Assembly (NCBI RefSeq): GCF_020171465.1
Contig: NZ_JAIUZR010000004.1
Span: 310,001 to 374,000, forward strand
DNA: 64,000 nucleotides
Source: Lutimonas saemankumensis
GTDB lineage: Bacteria; Bacteroidota; Bacteroidia; Flavobacteriales; Flavobacteriaceae
Direction of reading: 5' to 3'
In this document: positions 1 to 8,827 of the stretch, in pieces
Numbering within the stretch: the first letter of the stretch is position 1
How the letters are laid out: the number at the start of each line of letters is the position of its first letter
Position numbers and translations under genes: made by a program
The notes under the pieces: generated by a model
Database searches by the model: none
What the model was told of the DNA's origin: nothing
The model's input: the letters and a program-made list of their open reading frames with translations, nothing else

Positions 1-899
1 TCAAAATCATTGTTTTGATATACGATTCCCAATTCTATTAAACATTTTACCTTGACCAAAAGGTTGTCATCTTTCACTGCATTAGAATAGGACTCCTTCA
101 AAAGGATAAGGGATTCCTCCAATTCTCCAAGTTTGAATTTTGTCTTCCCTAACAATAGTAAGTTTTGCGAATAATAGATCGTATTTTCTGTTATGGTCAG
201 TCCTTCTTCAAAATAATCCAGGGCTGTCTGATAATTCCCTTTGGCATATTCAATTTCACCCACCCCAAAATAATAGGCTTTTGAATTCGCAGGATCATTG
301 ATAATTTTTAAATAAGGTAGCGCTTGCTCGTAATAATTCAACGCCTTATCCCAATCCTGAGGGTTGTCCCCATATACCATGGCTATATTGAGCAATGCAG
401 TGGAAATACGCAATGGATGCTTTGATTTTTGAGCAATTCTCAGGGAGCGTAAAAGATAATCAATTGCCCTGGCATTACTTCCCTGACTGAAATAAAGGAT
501 TCCCAGGTTACTCAATATGTTTGAAATTCCAATGGAATCCTTAATAAACTCGTAATTTTCCAGAGATTGGGTCCAGTAGTCTAAAACTTCTAAATAGTTT
601 CCTTTGTAATAATTAGCGTTCCCGATCTGTTTTAAAGAAAGAGCTTTCCCTTTGACATAGCTCAATTCAGTGGCAAGGTCACTTGCTCTTTTGCTAAATT
701 CCATGGATTCGTCAATCTTTCCCTGATACAATAATTCCATACCCAGGTGGTTCAGAGTGGCTACCATGGCCGTATCTTTAATCCCAGTTTCAACAATTTC
801 CTTTAAGCTGTCAATTTTTCTGTCCTGAGATAACATAGAAATCGACGTCAGCAAAAATGCGAACCCCAAGAGAAAAAATACTTTATAATTCTGAATCAT
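1..899 (-). CDS. TPR-repeat protein, N-terminal part (cut by window start)
   Basis: Reading the minus strand from an ATG at 899 gives an open frame that runs off the left edge (about 299 codons seen, no stop). It begins with a hydrophobic signal-like stretch (KVFFLLGFAFLLTSISML), then repeated helical TPR-type units such as GNANYYKGNYLEVLDYW, ALNYYEQALPYL and YFGVGEIEYAKGNYQTALDYF. In Bacteroidetes, periplasmic TPR regions of this kind are often followed by a membrane helix and a histidine kinase or LuxR/HTH output domain, but that part is outside the window, so the output is unknown. It starts 16 bases after the stop of the large secreted peptidase gene on the same strand, so the two may be cotranscribed. 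TPR assignment is confident; sensor role is inference. Confidence 0.8.
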   Translation of the reverse strand, partial: MIQNYKVFFLLGFAFLLTSISMLSQDRKIDSLKEIVETGIKDTAMVATLNHLGMELLYQGKIDESMEFSKRASDLATELSYVKGKALSLKQIGNANYYKGNYLEVLDYWTQSLENYEFIKDSIGISNILSNLGILYFSQGSNARAIDYLLRSLRIAQKSKHPLRISTALLNIAMVYGDNPQDWDKALNYYEQALPYLKIINDPANSKAYYFGVGEIEYAKGNYQTALDYFEEGLTITENTIYYSQNLLLLGKTKFKLGELEESLILLKESYSNAVKDDNLLVKVKCLIELGIVYQNNDF

Positions 900-915
900 A
901 CTGATCTATATTCGT

Positions 916-3900
916 CTATTCATTGATGATATTATAGGTTTTTACCTCATCAAAGCTCACTATTTTTACAATATACATGCCTCCCGGATAAAGATTTGAG
1001 TCTGACATATTGATCGATATGCTATCAATAATTCCGTTAAAACGGTTATCCGTATGTAAAATCCTTCCGTAAATATCTAGAATATAAACCGTACTGACTT
1101 CCGGTTCACTTTGATCAATGTTCAAGATACCTTCAGTTACCGGGTTTGGATATAGCACATAAGAAGCCCCTGAAATTTTTGCACCACATTCCCCTGTTCC
1201 ACTTTGATTCAAAGAGGATACAGAAGATTTATTTGTACTGCCATAGGTTGTGAGTCTCCAGGTTAACTGATTTCCATCAAAACGAATTTCAAAAGTTGCA
1301 CTTCCCGGCATAAAGAATGTAGGCAACTCTCCTTCCAAAACATTTCCTATGAGTTCATTTTCATTGCCAACGGGTACATATACAATTTCATCATTATCGT
1401 TTTCGTAGCGATAAATTACTGTATAATCATTTAGCTCATTGTATCTAACACAATCTGCATAGACACGTATTTTTCTCACATCGTCAGTAAATGGATTGAC
1501 CATGAGTTTCGCCTCGTTGACATAATCGATCACGTAATTGAGAGGATCAGCAATCTGCACCGTGTAAAGTCCAGGCTTATCTGTCAATTCAGTAGAAAAT
1601 CCGTATTCATCTACAAAATAATAGTTTATACCCAGAGGGAAAACCTCAGTTTCATTTTCACCTTTTACATATCCTGAAATATTCGCCTGAAAAACAGGGT
1701 CTTCTCCTTGATTCACAATTAATTCATCTGGCAAAATTAAAACTTCTAGGGTAGCTTTTCCAATCGTTAAATCACCATGGCCGGGTCCGTATTCAACCAC
1801 GTAATTCCCCGACACAGGAGCTAAAACCTCTATGGTATATATGCCCAGGCTTTTGACTTCTGTACCAAATTCAGTACCCGTTTCATCTATGAAAACATAA
1901 GGTATCAATGTTCCTCCAGAACCATCAGGATATACAGTTGTGGAATTTTCATCCTCATATGCAACTCCGGTAACAATGGTTTGAATATTGTCACTGACAG
2001 AGGTGCCATATGCCAATGTTAAAGGGGTAGTTGATATGGTTAAAGATGCTGGTTCAATGGTTAAGGATCCCCGATCAGAGGCATATTCAATTGTATAATT
2101 AACAATCGAATTATCGCTTATAAAAATATCATATTCCCCAACATCCATTTTATCATTACCTGATTCGTAAGGCAGATAATATTTTACACAAGTCTCACAA
2201 TCAGGTGTTTCACCAATTTTCATAAAATAGAAAGGTATTCCTCCCTCGTTTTCCGGGAAAAGAGTTGAAATACTTTCATCGTTAGAGCCATCGTCGTCAT
2301 CATTGAAAGCAAAACCTTCAATTACGGTGGTTATGGACGGCGTACCTCCATAACTGATATTTTCGGTTTGAGTTGCAGTCACTGTCAACGTAGCCCCCGT
2401 AATGGTTAATTGACCATGATTATCTCCGTATACAATGGAATAATTATCAGCTACATCTCTGATTCTAACTTCATAGGTTCCAACATTCATTTTGTCACCC
2501 ATAATATATTCTTTCGTATCACTCTGATCAGTACTCACAAAATAATATGGAATACCATCAGGGAAAACCGTTTCCGGATTGTCGTTGTAAGCGAAATCAA
2601 ATGCAGTTGTTATTTCAGCATGAATGTCTCCTCCATAGGGAATTGAAAAGTTGGTGGTATTTACTACCAAATCCTTTTTTGAAATCGTCAATTCCGATTT
2701 TTCATAATTGATATTAAAATTATCAGACATCGGATTTATAAAGGACCCAGGAAATATATAATGAGGATTTATGCTGGTTACTACCGTTCCTGTAATCAAA
2801 TTCAAGGCATGATATTTTGCAATGGAACAATTTCCTTCAATTAAGCATTCTGCGTTAAAATCGGTAGCATCAATGACACTAAAAACTTTGTTGTAATCAT
2901 TGGTGTCGTTTCCAGTACCCAGACCTGAATCATTATTAATGATGCCAAACGCCTGGCCGTTGATAATACCGAAAGCCTGACCATTGATAATGCCTAATGA
3001 CTGGCCATTGACAATGCCGATTGCCTGGCCATTAACAATGCCGATTGCCTGGCCATTAATTATACCAATCGCCTGACCATTAATTATTCCCAGGGCCTGA
3101 CCATTAATAATACCAATAGACTGGCCATTAATTATACCAAGGGCCTGACCATTGATAATTCCTAAAGCCTGGCCATTTTCAATTGACTTATCCGGGGCAA
3201 ATTCATCCAGATATCCTGTAAAATCCAGAGTGTTAAAATTGATAAATGCACTTTGCTGATCTACATTTACTGAACCATAAACTCTTTCCGGTTTTCCTGA
3301 CTCCTCAGAATATGATCCTCCCCGATAAGGGAACTGTTCCAGCCTGTTTAAAAACGTATTCTCAGAAGATATCCAGCTTCCGTTCTCCAAAAGGTCAAGA
3401 ATCTCCTGATATCGATCCACTCCATTCGGATCAAAAGTAGCTCCGTATTTGAAATTATTAATTAACCCAAGCGGTGTAATTCCTGAAGAAGCATCGACAT
3501 AAAAATCCTTGAGGTGTTCACTTTTTATTTTTGCCAGAAAGGCCTCCGGATCGTTAATGGATTCAAAAGATTCAACTCCGGCATCATTCACGGTTCCGTA
3601 TCCACTGTACAACAATTCTATAAGTATTTTATCTCCATAGACTGACGAGGTGATCTCTTTTGGAGTGATTATTAAATTATTCTTTTCAATGGCCAAATTT
3701 CCGGGCACAAAATTCACTTTATAGGTTATGGCAGGTGTAAAATCATCGGCCTCTTTTTGAACATCTGAACAACCATTCAGATCAACGGATTCACCTTGTG
3801 GTGTATCCGGGCACTGGTCGTATACATCGGGTACTGAATCCTCGTCTGAGTCAATAAAATCGCCTTCAAAAGATGGTGTAATCGGGTAATTATTTACATC

Positions 3901-6624
3901 TGGATAATCAATATTGTCCACAGTGGTTTTCAAGGTAATATCCGGAAAACCTAAGTCGCTCAACAGAGATGCGTATGAAGCTTCTTCCTCCGGAAGTTCT
4001 ATTCCCTCCAACGTATAAGCCAAATGTGATTTATAGGATTCTCCAAATTTAACTGTTACAGGACTCGCTGTAACAGTAATGATATTCTTTCCGTCCTGAA
4101 AAAACTTATAGGGTTCTGAAAAACCACCATTACCTTCAGAGCCTTCTTTAGGCTGGGTATAAATCTGTAAATCAGGATTTCCTGAAAACGGAGGAATCTC
4201 AGCGTAAATTACCCCATCCTCAAAAGTAAAAGGAACAGGTTCACCATCCAGGAATACGACCGGCTCAGAGTCTGAGGCAGGGACGGGCAAAAAGTCTCCA
4301 ATAATCTTTATGGTAACATTTGATGTACCTGCATTTTCTGAATCTGCTTCAGGAACAAATTCAAAGGAAGTTATTCTGGCAGTTTGGGAGGCTAAAGTGT
4401 TAAATACCTTATTTGCATCGATCATACCTTTACCCACCTGGAGGCCCTGTACAGACCCATCCCTTACATTACTTTTAAACAATTCGACAACCTCACTTGC
4501 GGTTTTTACTGATTTATTGGGTTCGGTAGGATGCGGATACCAAGTAGGCAGGGCAGATTGTAACAATGCTACTGCCGCCGCTGCGGAGGGAGCCGAAGCA
4601 GAGGTTCCAAAAAAGTTAGGATATTCTGGTGTCTCATCCGTTGGTTCCCCATTTAAAAAATATTTGATACCTATGGAATTCACATTGGTATCTACCCCGT
4701 CTGGAGCCGCAAAATCAACCTGTACGGAAGTTCCGTCAGACAACGTTCCTCCAAAGGATGAAAATACTTCAGGTACTGTTTTATTGTAGCGTATGGCACC
4801 AACCGCTACTGAATTCTCCATCATTGCATGTCCGGTGATTGTGGGAGAACCACTGTTATATTCCAACAAAGTCAGTCCGTTGGATTGAAAGGCTATATAT
4901 CTAAAGGGCACCGAGGTCGCCCCATTTGCGCTTGTAATCAAAATATTAGCCTCTCCGGTCCCCGTAGATTTAAAAACAATTACCTCACTAGGATCTCCTG
5001 CAATATTTACTCTGTTACTCCCCACCAGTAACCTTCCGCTATCATCGACAATGTAAATATCAAGATCGTTAAAGGCTCCAGTGTCGTTGTACTGTGATGC
5101 GACGTCTTCCTTCCATTGAAGAGCAATCATATAAGTCCCCGGGACAACACTTATTTTCTGAAAATAATCTTCGGAACCGTCATCATTGAAGCCAAAAACA
5201 TGTGCCCTGGTTTCCCCGGTAGGGATAAAATTAGTCAATGGTAAACTGGCTGAAGAGTTAAATACAGCCTGATAACCGTTGTCTCCAAAATTACCCGCTG
5301 ATGTAAAATGAATTCCCCCGCTGTTCCTGAATTCATCAACAATACCCGCTATTTTTCCTGTTCCAAAGAAAGGTTCTGTGACAAAAGTTATATCATCAAC
5401 AATGATATCAGACACCTCCGCAAGAGCCTCAAACCCCGTTTCAAAAATTCTTGGTGAAACCGAGGCTGCATAAAAAGCCAGTTTGGCACCAGGAGCGATA
5501 TCGTGAATGATATGCATCATCGCCCTACCTTCATCTGAAGCTACCCCATAAGGATAATCCTCAAGTACGTTGACCGGATCAGGGTAACTTGTGTTTCCAA
5601 TTCCGGGTAAGTCATAGGCTAAAACATCAAGAGTGGCTTTGGAAGGGTTTCCAGGCGTAAAGGGCTGTTTGTCAAAGCTGTTTGACATTACTCCTATGGT
5701 AATACCGGTTCCATCAACAGGTGATACCACACCTTCAGAATCTATTATTCTAAATGATTCTCTCACAATGTCAGTGGTTTGCGTAACATCTCCTTGCGTG
5801 ACTGCAAGCCCTGTGTTTCCATCTCTGAATTCATTTTTAATGGAAGGGTATACGGGTCTGGCAAAGTTGATTATTTCCGGATAATCGTTCAAATCACATA
5901 AAACGCTGGTATTCATATATACATCTATTGCAGATAAGCCATTTAAGAAAATAAAAGGGTCCGGATTATCAGTGCTGTAAAGTAAATAATCCTGTTCCAC
6001 AATGCTGAATACGGAAGTACTCAACAAAGTGATTACCTCGTCCAGCTTACCGGAAACAGGGATAATTTCGACCAAAATTTTATCGTCAAAAACCTGAAAT
6101 ATTAAGTCTGAAGGATTATCACCCACAACATCATCACAAATGGCTGTGAGCTCCTGTCCGATTAAATCGGATGATTTACCATTACCTATGACCGGAAATA
6201 TAAAACCATCATTCGGTTCACAATAACCCGAATTAACGTTGGCCACAACTGTATGGGTATTTCCGTTACTGGTAATGGTCCATTCGATAAAATCATGAGG
6301 GCCAAATTCCTTGGTGAAAACTTTTTTATTAAGGCCGGGTTTAAATTTATTAAGCCCTTTTGCGATTCTTTTTCCATTGTTAGACTTCACAATGCTGGCA
6401 TTCTCATCAACAACCACCTCTTTCTTCGTTGGGTTCTCATAAGAGAAGGTTGCTTGAAACAAACCGCTTTCAATTTTTTTAACACAGACTAGAGGAAGTA
6501 TATCTTTTTCCTTTTGGGAAAACACACCGGAAGAAAAACAAAAAACAAAGAGGAAAACATAAATCCATGGATGAGTGTAAAAACAATTTAGTTTTTTTCT
6601 GGGAATCGAGTAATTATGGATCAT
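916..6624 (-). CDS. Secreted S8/S53-like serine peptidase with MBG-type domains, octapeptide repeats and T9SS sorting domain
   Basis: A 1902-residue multidomain exported protein. A signal-like hydrophobic segment lies at about residues 19-37. A subtilisin/sedolisin-type fold spans about 305-730: Asp318 in VMSNSFDKQ, the DEGRAMMHIIHDIAPGA block around 365-380, and Ser675 in GTSASAP. The block where subtilisins have HGTxVAG instead reads DEGRAM, which resembles the S53-like subgroup that uses Glu, so the exact catalytic class is uncertain. Downstream come MBG-like domains (starting near 846, 983, 1310, 1406, 1520 and 1617, with 'LTI..LTV' and 'YG' signatures), a thrombospondin-3-like Asp-rich segment near 923-945 (DSDEDSVPDVYDQCPDTP), ten octapeptide repeats at 1149-1228, and a C-terminal YPNP sorting domain from about 1822 for export and surface anchoring by type IX secretion. 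Likely a surface or secreted protease or adhesin. It is probably in an operon with the TPR protein. Confidence 0.88.
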   Translation of the reverse strand: MIHNYSIPRKKLNCFYTHPWIYVFLFVFCFSSGVFSQKEKDILPLVCVKKIESGLFQATFSYENPTKKEVVVDENASIVKSNNGKRIAKGLNKFKPGLNKKVFTKEFGPHDFIEWTITSNGNTHTVVANVNSGYCEPNDGFIFPVIGNGKSSDLIGQELTAICDDVVGDNPSDLIFQVFDDKILVEIIPVSGKLDEVITLLSTSVFSIVEQDYLLYSTDNPDPFIFLNGLSAIDVYMNTSVLCDLNDYPEIINFARPVYPSIKNEFRDGNTGLAVTQGDVTQTTDIVRESFRIIDSEGVVSPVDGTGITIGVMSNSFDKQPFTPGNPSKATLDVLAYDLPGIGNTSYPDPVNVLEDYPYGVASDEGRAMMHIIHDIAPGAKLAFYAASVSPRIFETGFEALAEVSDIIVDDITFVTEPFFGTGKIAGIVDEFRNSGGIHFTSAGNFGDNGYQAVFNSSASLPLTNFIPTGETRAHVFGFNDDGSEDYFQKISVVPGTYMIALQWKEDVASQYNDTGAFNDLDIYIVDDSGRLLVGSNRVNIAGDPSEVIVFKSTGTGEANILITSANGATSVPFRYIAFQSNGLTLLEYNSGSPTITGHAMMENSVAVGAIRYNKTVPEVFSSFGGTLSDGTSVQVDFAAPDGVDTNVNSIGIKYFLNGEPTDETPEYPNFFGTSASAPSAAAAVALLQSALPTWYPHPTEPNKSVKTASEVVELFKSNVRDGSVQGLQVGKGMIDANKVFNTLASQTARITSFEFVPEADSENAGTSNVTIKIIGDFLPVPASDSEPVVFLDGEPVPFTFEDGVIYAEIPPFSGNPDLQIYTQPKEGSEGNGGFSEPYKFFQDGKNIITVTASPVTVKFGESYKSHLAYTLEGIELPEEEASYASLLSDLGFPDITLKTTVDNIDYPDVNNYPITPSFEGDFIDSDEDSVPDVYDQCPDTPQGESVDLNGCSDVQKEADDFTPAITYKVNFVPGNLAIEKNNLIITPKEITSSVYGDKILIELLYSGYGTVNDAGVESFESINDPEAFLAKIKSEHLKDFYVDASSGITPLGLINNFKYGATFDPNGVDRYQEILDLLENGSWISSENTFLNRLEQFPYRGGSYSEESGKPERVYGSVNVDQQSAFINFNTLDFTGYLDEFAPDKSIENGQALGIINGQALGIINGQSIGIINGQALGIINGQAIGIINGQAIGIVNGQAIGIVNGQSLGIINGQAFGIINGQAFGIINNDSGLGTGNDTNDYNKVFSVIDATDFNAECLIEGNCSIAKYHALNLITGTVVTSINPHYIFPGSFINPMSDNFNINYEKSELTISKKDLVVNTTNFSIPYGGDIHAEITTAFDFAYNDNPETVFPDGIPYYFVSTDQSDTKEYIMGDKMNVGTYEVRIRDVADNYSIVYGDNHGQLTITGATLTVTATQTENISYGGTPSITTVIEGFAFNDDDDGSNDESISTLFPENEGGIPFYFMKIGETPDCETCVKYYLPYESGNDKMDVGEYDIFISDNSIVNYTIEYASDRGSLTIEPASLTISTTPLTLAYGTSVSDNIQTIVTGVAYEDENSTTVYPDGSGGTLIPYVFIDETGTEFGTEVKSLGIYTIEVLAPVSGNYVVEYGPGHGDLTIGKATLEVLILPDELIVNQGEDPVFQANISGYVKGENETEVFPLGINYYFVDEYGFSTELTDKPGLYTVQIADPLNYVIDYVNEAKLMVNPFTDDVRKIRVYADCVRYNELNDYTVIYRYENDNDEIVYVPVGNENELIGNVLEGELPTFFMPGSATFEIRFDGNQLTWRLTTYGSTNKSSVSSLNQSGTGECGAKISGASYVLYPNPVTEGILNIDQSEPEVSTVYILDIYGRILHTDNRFNGIIDSISINMSDSNLYPGGMYIVKIVSFDEVKTYNIINE
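2941..3180 (-). repeat. Ten exact-length 24-bp tandem coding repeats, [IV]NGQ[AS][LIF]GI
   Basis: Ten consecutive 24-base units, all in frame, encode the octapeptide [IV]NGQ[AS][LIF]GI (first copy begins with E). N, G, Q and the final G-I never vary. Many third-codon positions differ between copies (ggc/ggt, att/atc/ata, gct/gcc/gca/gcg), so the repeats are not a fresh slippage product: they have been held at protein level. No spacers separate the units. Confidence 0.97.
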
Positions 6625-6760
6625 TTTAGAGGGGGTTAAGGTTCGTTACGCTACTAAATTTTAAGGTTAAAATAATTTTCTGAAGTCTAAAAACTCTGAG
6701 TATGATTTTTAAAACAACACTATTATTTACCGTATTTAAATCCTCTTATCATTGAACTTT

Positions 6761-8509
6761 TCAACTTTTTTGATAAGAGTAACCGTCTTCTTGATAATTG
6801 GATAATTTCAAATTCGCTTCTCTTAGTCGATGTGACATTTTCTCCAGCAGCCTATAAGCCAGGGAGGCATCATTTTGTATCGATTCATAAAAATTTTTTT
6901 TATCGATTGTAAGTACCGTTGCCTCTCCCAGCGCCCTTACAGTACAGGATCTGACATCGCTCTCAAAAAGCCCCATTTCTCCAAAAAATTCAGATTTTCC
7001 AAGCTCAGCTACTTTTACCTCCTCATCATTATTTTCCAATATGACCTCCACCTTGCCCTCCTGTATGACATACAAACAATCTCCTAAAGTACCTTGTTCG
7101 ATGATCACTTCACCATTTCTATATAGGTGGCCAATTCCATTAGAACTGGTATGCTGTTGCATTTCTTTAGAAAATACAGCTGAGGAAAAAATACTTCTCA
7201 AATAATTGAAAATCAGCGATGGACTCATAAATCTTTTAAAAATATTCCTGTACCCCTCGCTGCCTGTGAAAGTATCCCACAAGGCAGAACTCATTAGAAA
7301 TTTACTGTTATGGCTGTTTTGTTCTTTTATTACAGTTCGTAACAATCCTTTTTTCAAAAACGAGTTCTTTTGAATGAACTTCGTGACAAAAAAGATCAAT
7401 TTACCAACTCTGTTGTCAAGGGCAAGATCCCTGCAAACAGGTGCATAAACAGATTTCAGGCTCCTTGCATCAATTCCGTTAAATACAGCTGCCTTAGCCG
7501 CTGCCCTTCCTGATATATAAGCAGCTCCAATTCCATTTTTATAGAGTTTGGAAGAGGCTGAGTCTCCTATCATTACAACCCGGTCCGCGTAAGGAGATAC
7601 TGCTTCTCTAATATTAATAAGAGGAAAACATTTACAAGGACATGAATCCTTCAAAACCATAGATTCCGGAAACAGGTTTTTTACTTCATCGGTCTCTAAA
7701 AACCGATCTACGGTCTCCTGTTTTATGTCCTTCCCCAGTAATACCAAAGTCACAAAGTTTTCCTTGGGAATCAAAGCCCCAAAAGTCACATTAGGTACAT
7801 CTAAGAGGAAAACATGCATGGAATCGCCAAAATGAGAACCTATTTCCTCTTTTTTCATTGAAATTTCACTTATATAGGCTCGAGTCACCTTAGGGAGATC
7901 AAAATCAGGGCATATCGCCTTAAACATGTTCAAACTTTTTTTTCCAAGACCAACGCCACCGACAACAAAGTCATATTCTTTGGTATCCTTTTTTGATTTG
8001 ACTAAAATGCCCTGTTCTTCCCTTTCTAATCCTGACACCTTACCGCGAATAATATTTGCTCCCTTTTTCTGACAAAGACCAAGCAAATAATTATCAAAAC
8101 TCCTTTCCGGTTGCCTGGTACAGCCTCTTGGTCCACAACCCCTGAATACGGAAGCAATTCGATGCTCCTGACTGGGCGTTTGAATAATCGCTTTTCCTTG
8201 TTCTATATGAAGAGTATAAGAATTAATACTTCTTTGAATAACCTCCCTAGGGATAAGGATCCCATCAACAGACAACTTCTGAACCAAAGACTCAGAAACA
8301 ATGCCTCCACAATGATTACATCCAGAGGATCCGATCTTTCCAAAATCTTTTGCTTCATAAATATCGATTGAGATGCTCATACCCAATCTTTCAGCAAATC
8401 CTAAGGCATAATAAGTAAAAAAGCTTCCTGCAGGCCCACCTCCAATTACGGCAATACTCGATCCATCTGCTAATTCTATTCTATTTCTAGATTCTCGCTT
8501 CATGCCCAA
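6761..8509 (-). CDS. FAD-dependent geranylgeranyl-reductase-like oxidoreductase fused to a cyclic-nucleotide-binding domain
   Basis: A 582-residue protein with two parts. Residues about 15-400 are a FAD/NAD(P)-binding monooxygenase/geranylgeranyl-reductase-type flavoprotein: the dinucleotide motif AVIGGGPAGSFF comes near the N-terminus and a second FAD-contact motif, VVMIGDSASSKLYKNGIGAA, follows. Residues about 460-565 are a cyclic-nucleotide-binding (Crp-like sensor) domain with GDCLYVIQEGKVEV and the phosphate-binding-cassette-like FFGEMGLFESDVRSCTV. There is no HTH, so it is not a transcription factor. Three cysteine groups stand out: Cys64/Cys67, Cys125/Cys130 and Cys290/292/294. The substrate is unknown; the fusion suggests that cNMP or another small ligand gates redox activity. 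It is divergent from the sulfatase gene, with a spacer rich in inverted repeats. Domain calls are confident, function is not. Confidence 0.82.
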   Translation of the reverse strand: MGMKRESRNRIELADGSSIAVIGGGPAGSFFTYYALGFAERLGMSISIDIYEAKDFGKIGSSGCNHCGGIVSESLVQKLSVDGILIPREVIQRSINSYTLHIEQGKAIIQTPSQEHRIASVFRGCGPRGCTRQPERSFDNYLLGLCQKKGANIIRGKVSGLEREEQGILVKSKKDTKEYDFVVGGVGLGKKSLNMFKAICPDFDLPKVTRAYISEISMKKEEIGSHFGDSMHVFLLDVPNVTFGALIPKENFVTLVLLGKDIKQETVDRFLETDEVKNLFPESMVLKDSCPCKCFPLINIREAVSPYADRVVMIGDSASSKLYKNGIGAAYISGRAAAKAAVFNGIDARSLKSVYAPVCRDLALDNRVGKLIFFVTKFIQKNSFLKKGLLRTVIKEQNSHNSKFLMSSALWDTFTGSEGYRNIFKRFMSPSLIFNYLRSIFSSAVFSKEMQQHTSSNGIGHLYRNGEVIIEQGTLGDCLYVIQEGKVEVILENNDEEVKVAELGKSEFFGEMGLFESDVRSCTVRALGEATVLTIDKKNFYESIQNDASLAYRLLEKMSHRLREANLKLSNYQEDGYSYQKS

Positions 8510-8583
8510 CAGTTAAGAAAAATAACGACCAATCAGCCCTTATGAAATTTTGAGAAAAAAATTTAAGGATTGATTCTAATATG

Positions 8584-8611
8584 AAAATCTGTATTGGAGA
8601 GTACAGATTTT
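8584..8611. promoter_or_regulatory. Inverted repeat, 10-bp arms, 8-base spacer
   Basis: AAAATCTGTA (8584-8593) and TACAGATTTT (8602-8611) are exact reverse complements separated by TTGGAGAG. It could be an operator or a small hairpin; the T-rich right flank would allow a terminator reading on the plus strand, but no plus-strand gene ends just upstream, so an operator is favoured. Confidence 0.5.
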
Positions 8612-8644
8612 TCCTCCCTTAAAGTTAAATTACCGGGATTTCAA

Positions 8645-8668
8645 ATTTTATGACTTTTGTCATAAAAT
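8645..8668. promoter_or_regulatory. Inverted repeat ATTTTATGAC-N4-GTCATAAAAT, Crp/Fnr-like spacing
   Basis: Two exact 10-base arms flank TTTT. The core TATGAC-N4-GTCATA has the dyad layout of Crp/Fnr-family operators. The centre is about 170 bases from the sulfatase start and about 150 from the start of the divergent flavoprotein gene, so it could serve either. The binding protein is unknown. Confidence 0.5.
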
Positions 8669-8827
8669 AAGAACGCTAAATTGATTATTACAAAATTTTA
8701 CAGCAATCATGATCTTTTTCATTAAATCATATGTTTTTAATTTATTAAATTAGATATCTTTTAAGAAGATGATAAAATCTTGATCGTCTTTAACGTACTA
8801 AAGTTTAACTTAATTCAATTAGAATCT

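Larger units (their letters stand above)
8510..8827. promoter_or_regulatory. Divergent intergenic region with two inverted repeats
   Basis: About 318 A/T-rich bases lie between the start of the flavoprotein-cNMP-binding gene (minus) and the chosen ATG of the sulfatase (plus). It carries no plausible gene. It holds two perfect 10-bp-arm inverted repeats at 8584-8611 and 8645-8668, and must contain the promoters of both genes, though no clear TAnnTTTG/TTTG pair was identified. Confidence 0.6.

Noticed and set aside
2941-3180. Possible CRISPR-like or satellite array
   Set aside because: The units are contiguous, have no spacers, keep the reading frame of the peptidase gene and encode a constant octapeptide.
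4310-4789. 159-codon plus-strand frame inside the peptidase gene
   Set aside because: It is the opposite strand of a well-supported coding region and has no recognisable domain.
6625-6760. Small RNA or regulatory site between the peptidase and flavoprotein genes
   Set aside because: A/T-rich with no dyad, repeat or promoter-like boxes I could support.
8780-8827. TTG start for the sulfatase
   Set aside because: The ATG at 8828 begins a clean signal peptide, and the extension is not signal-like.
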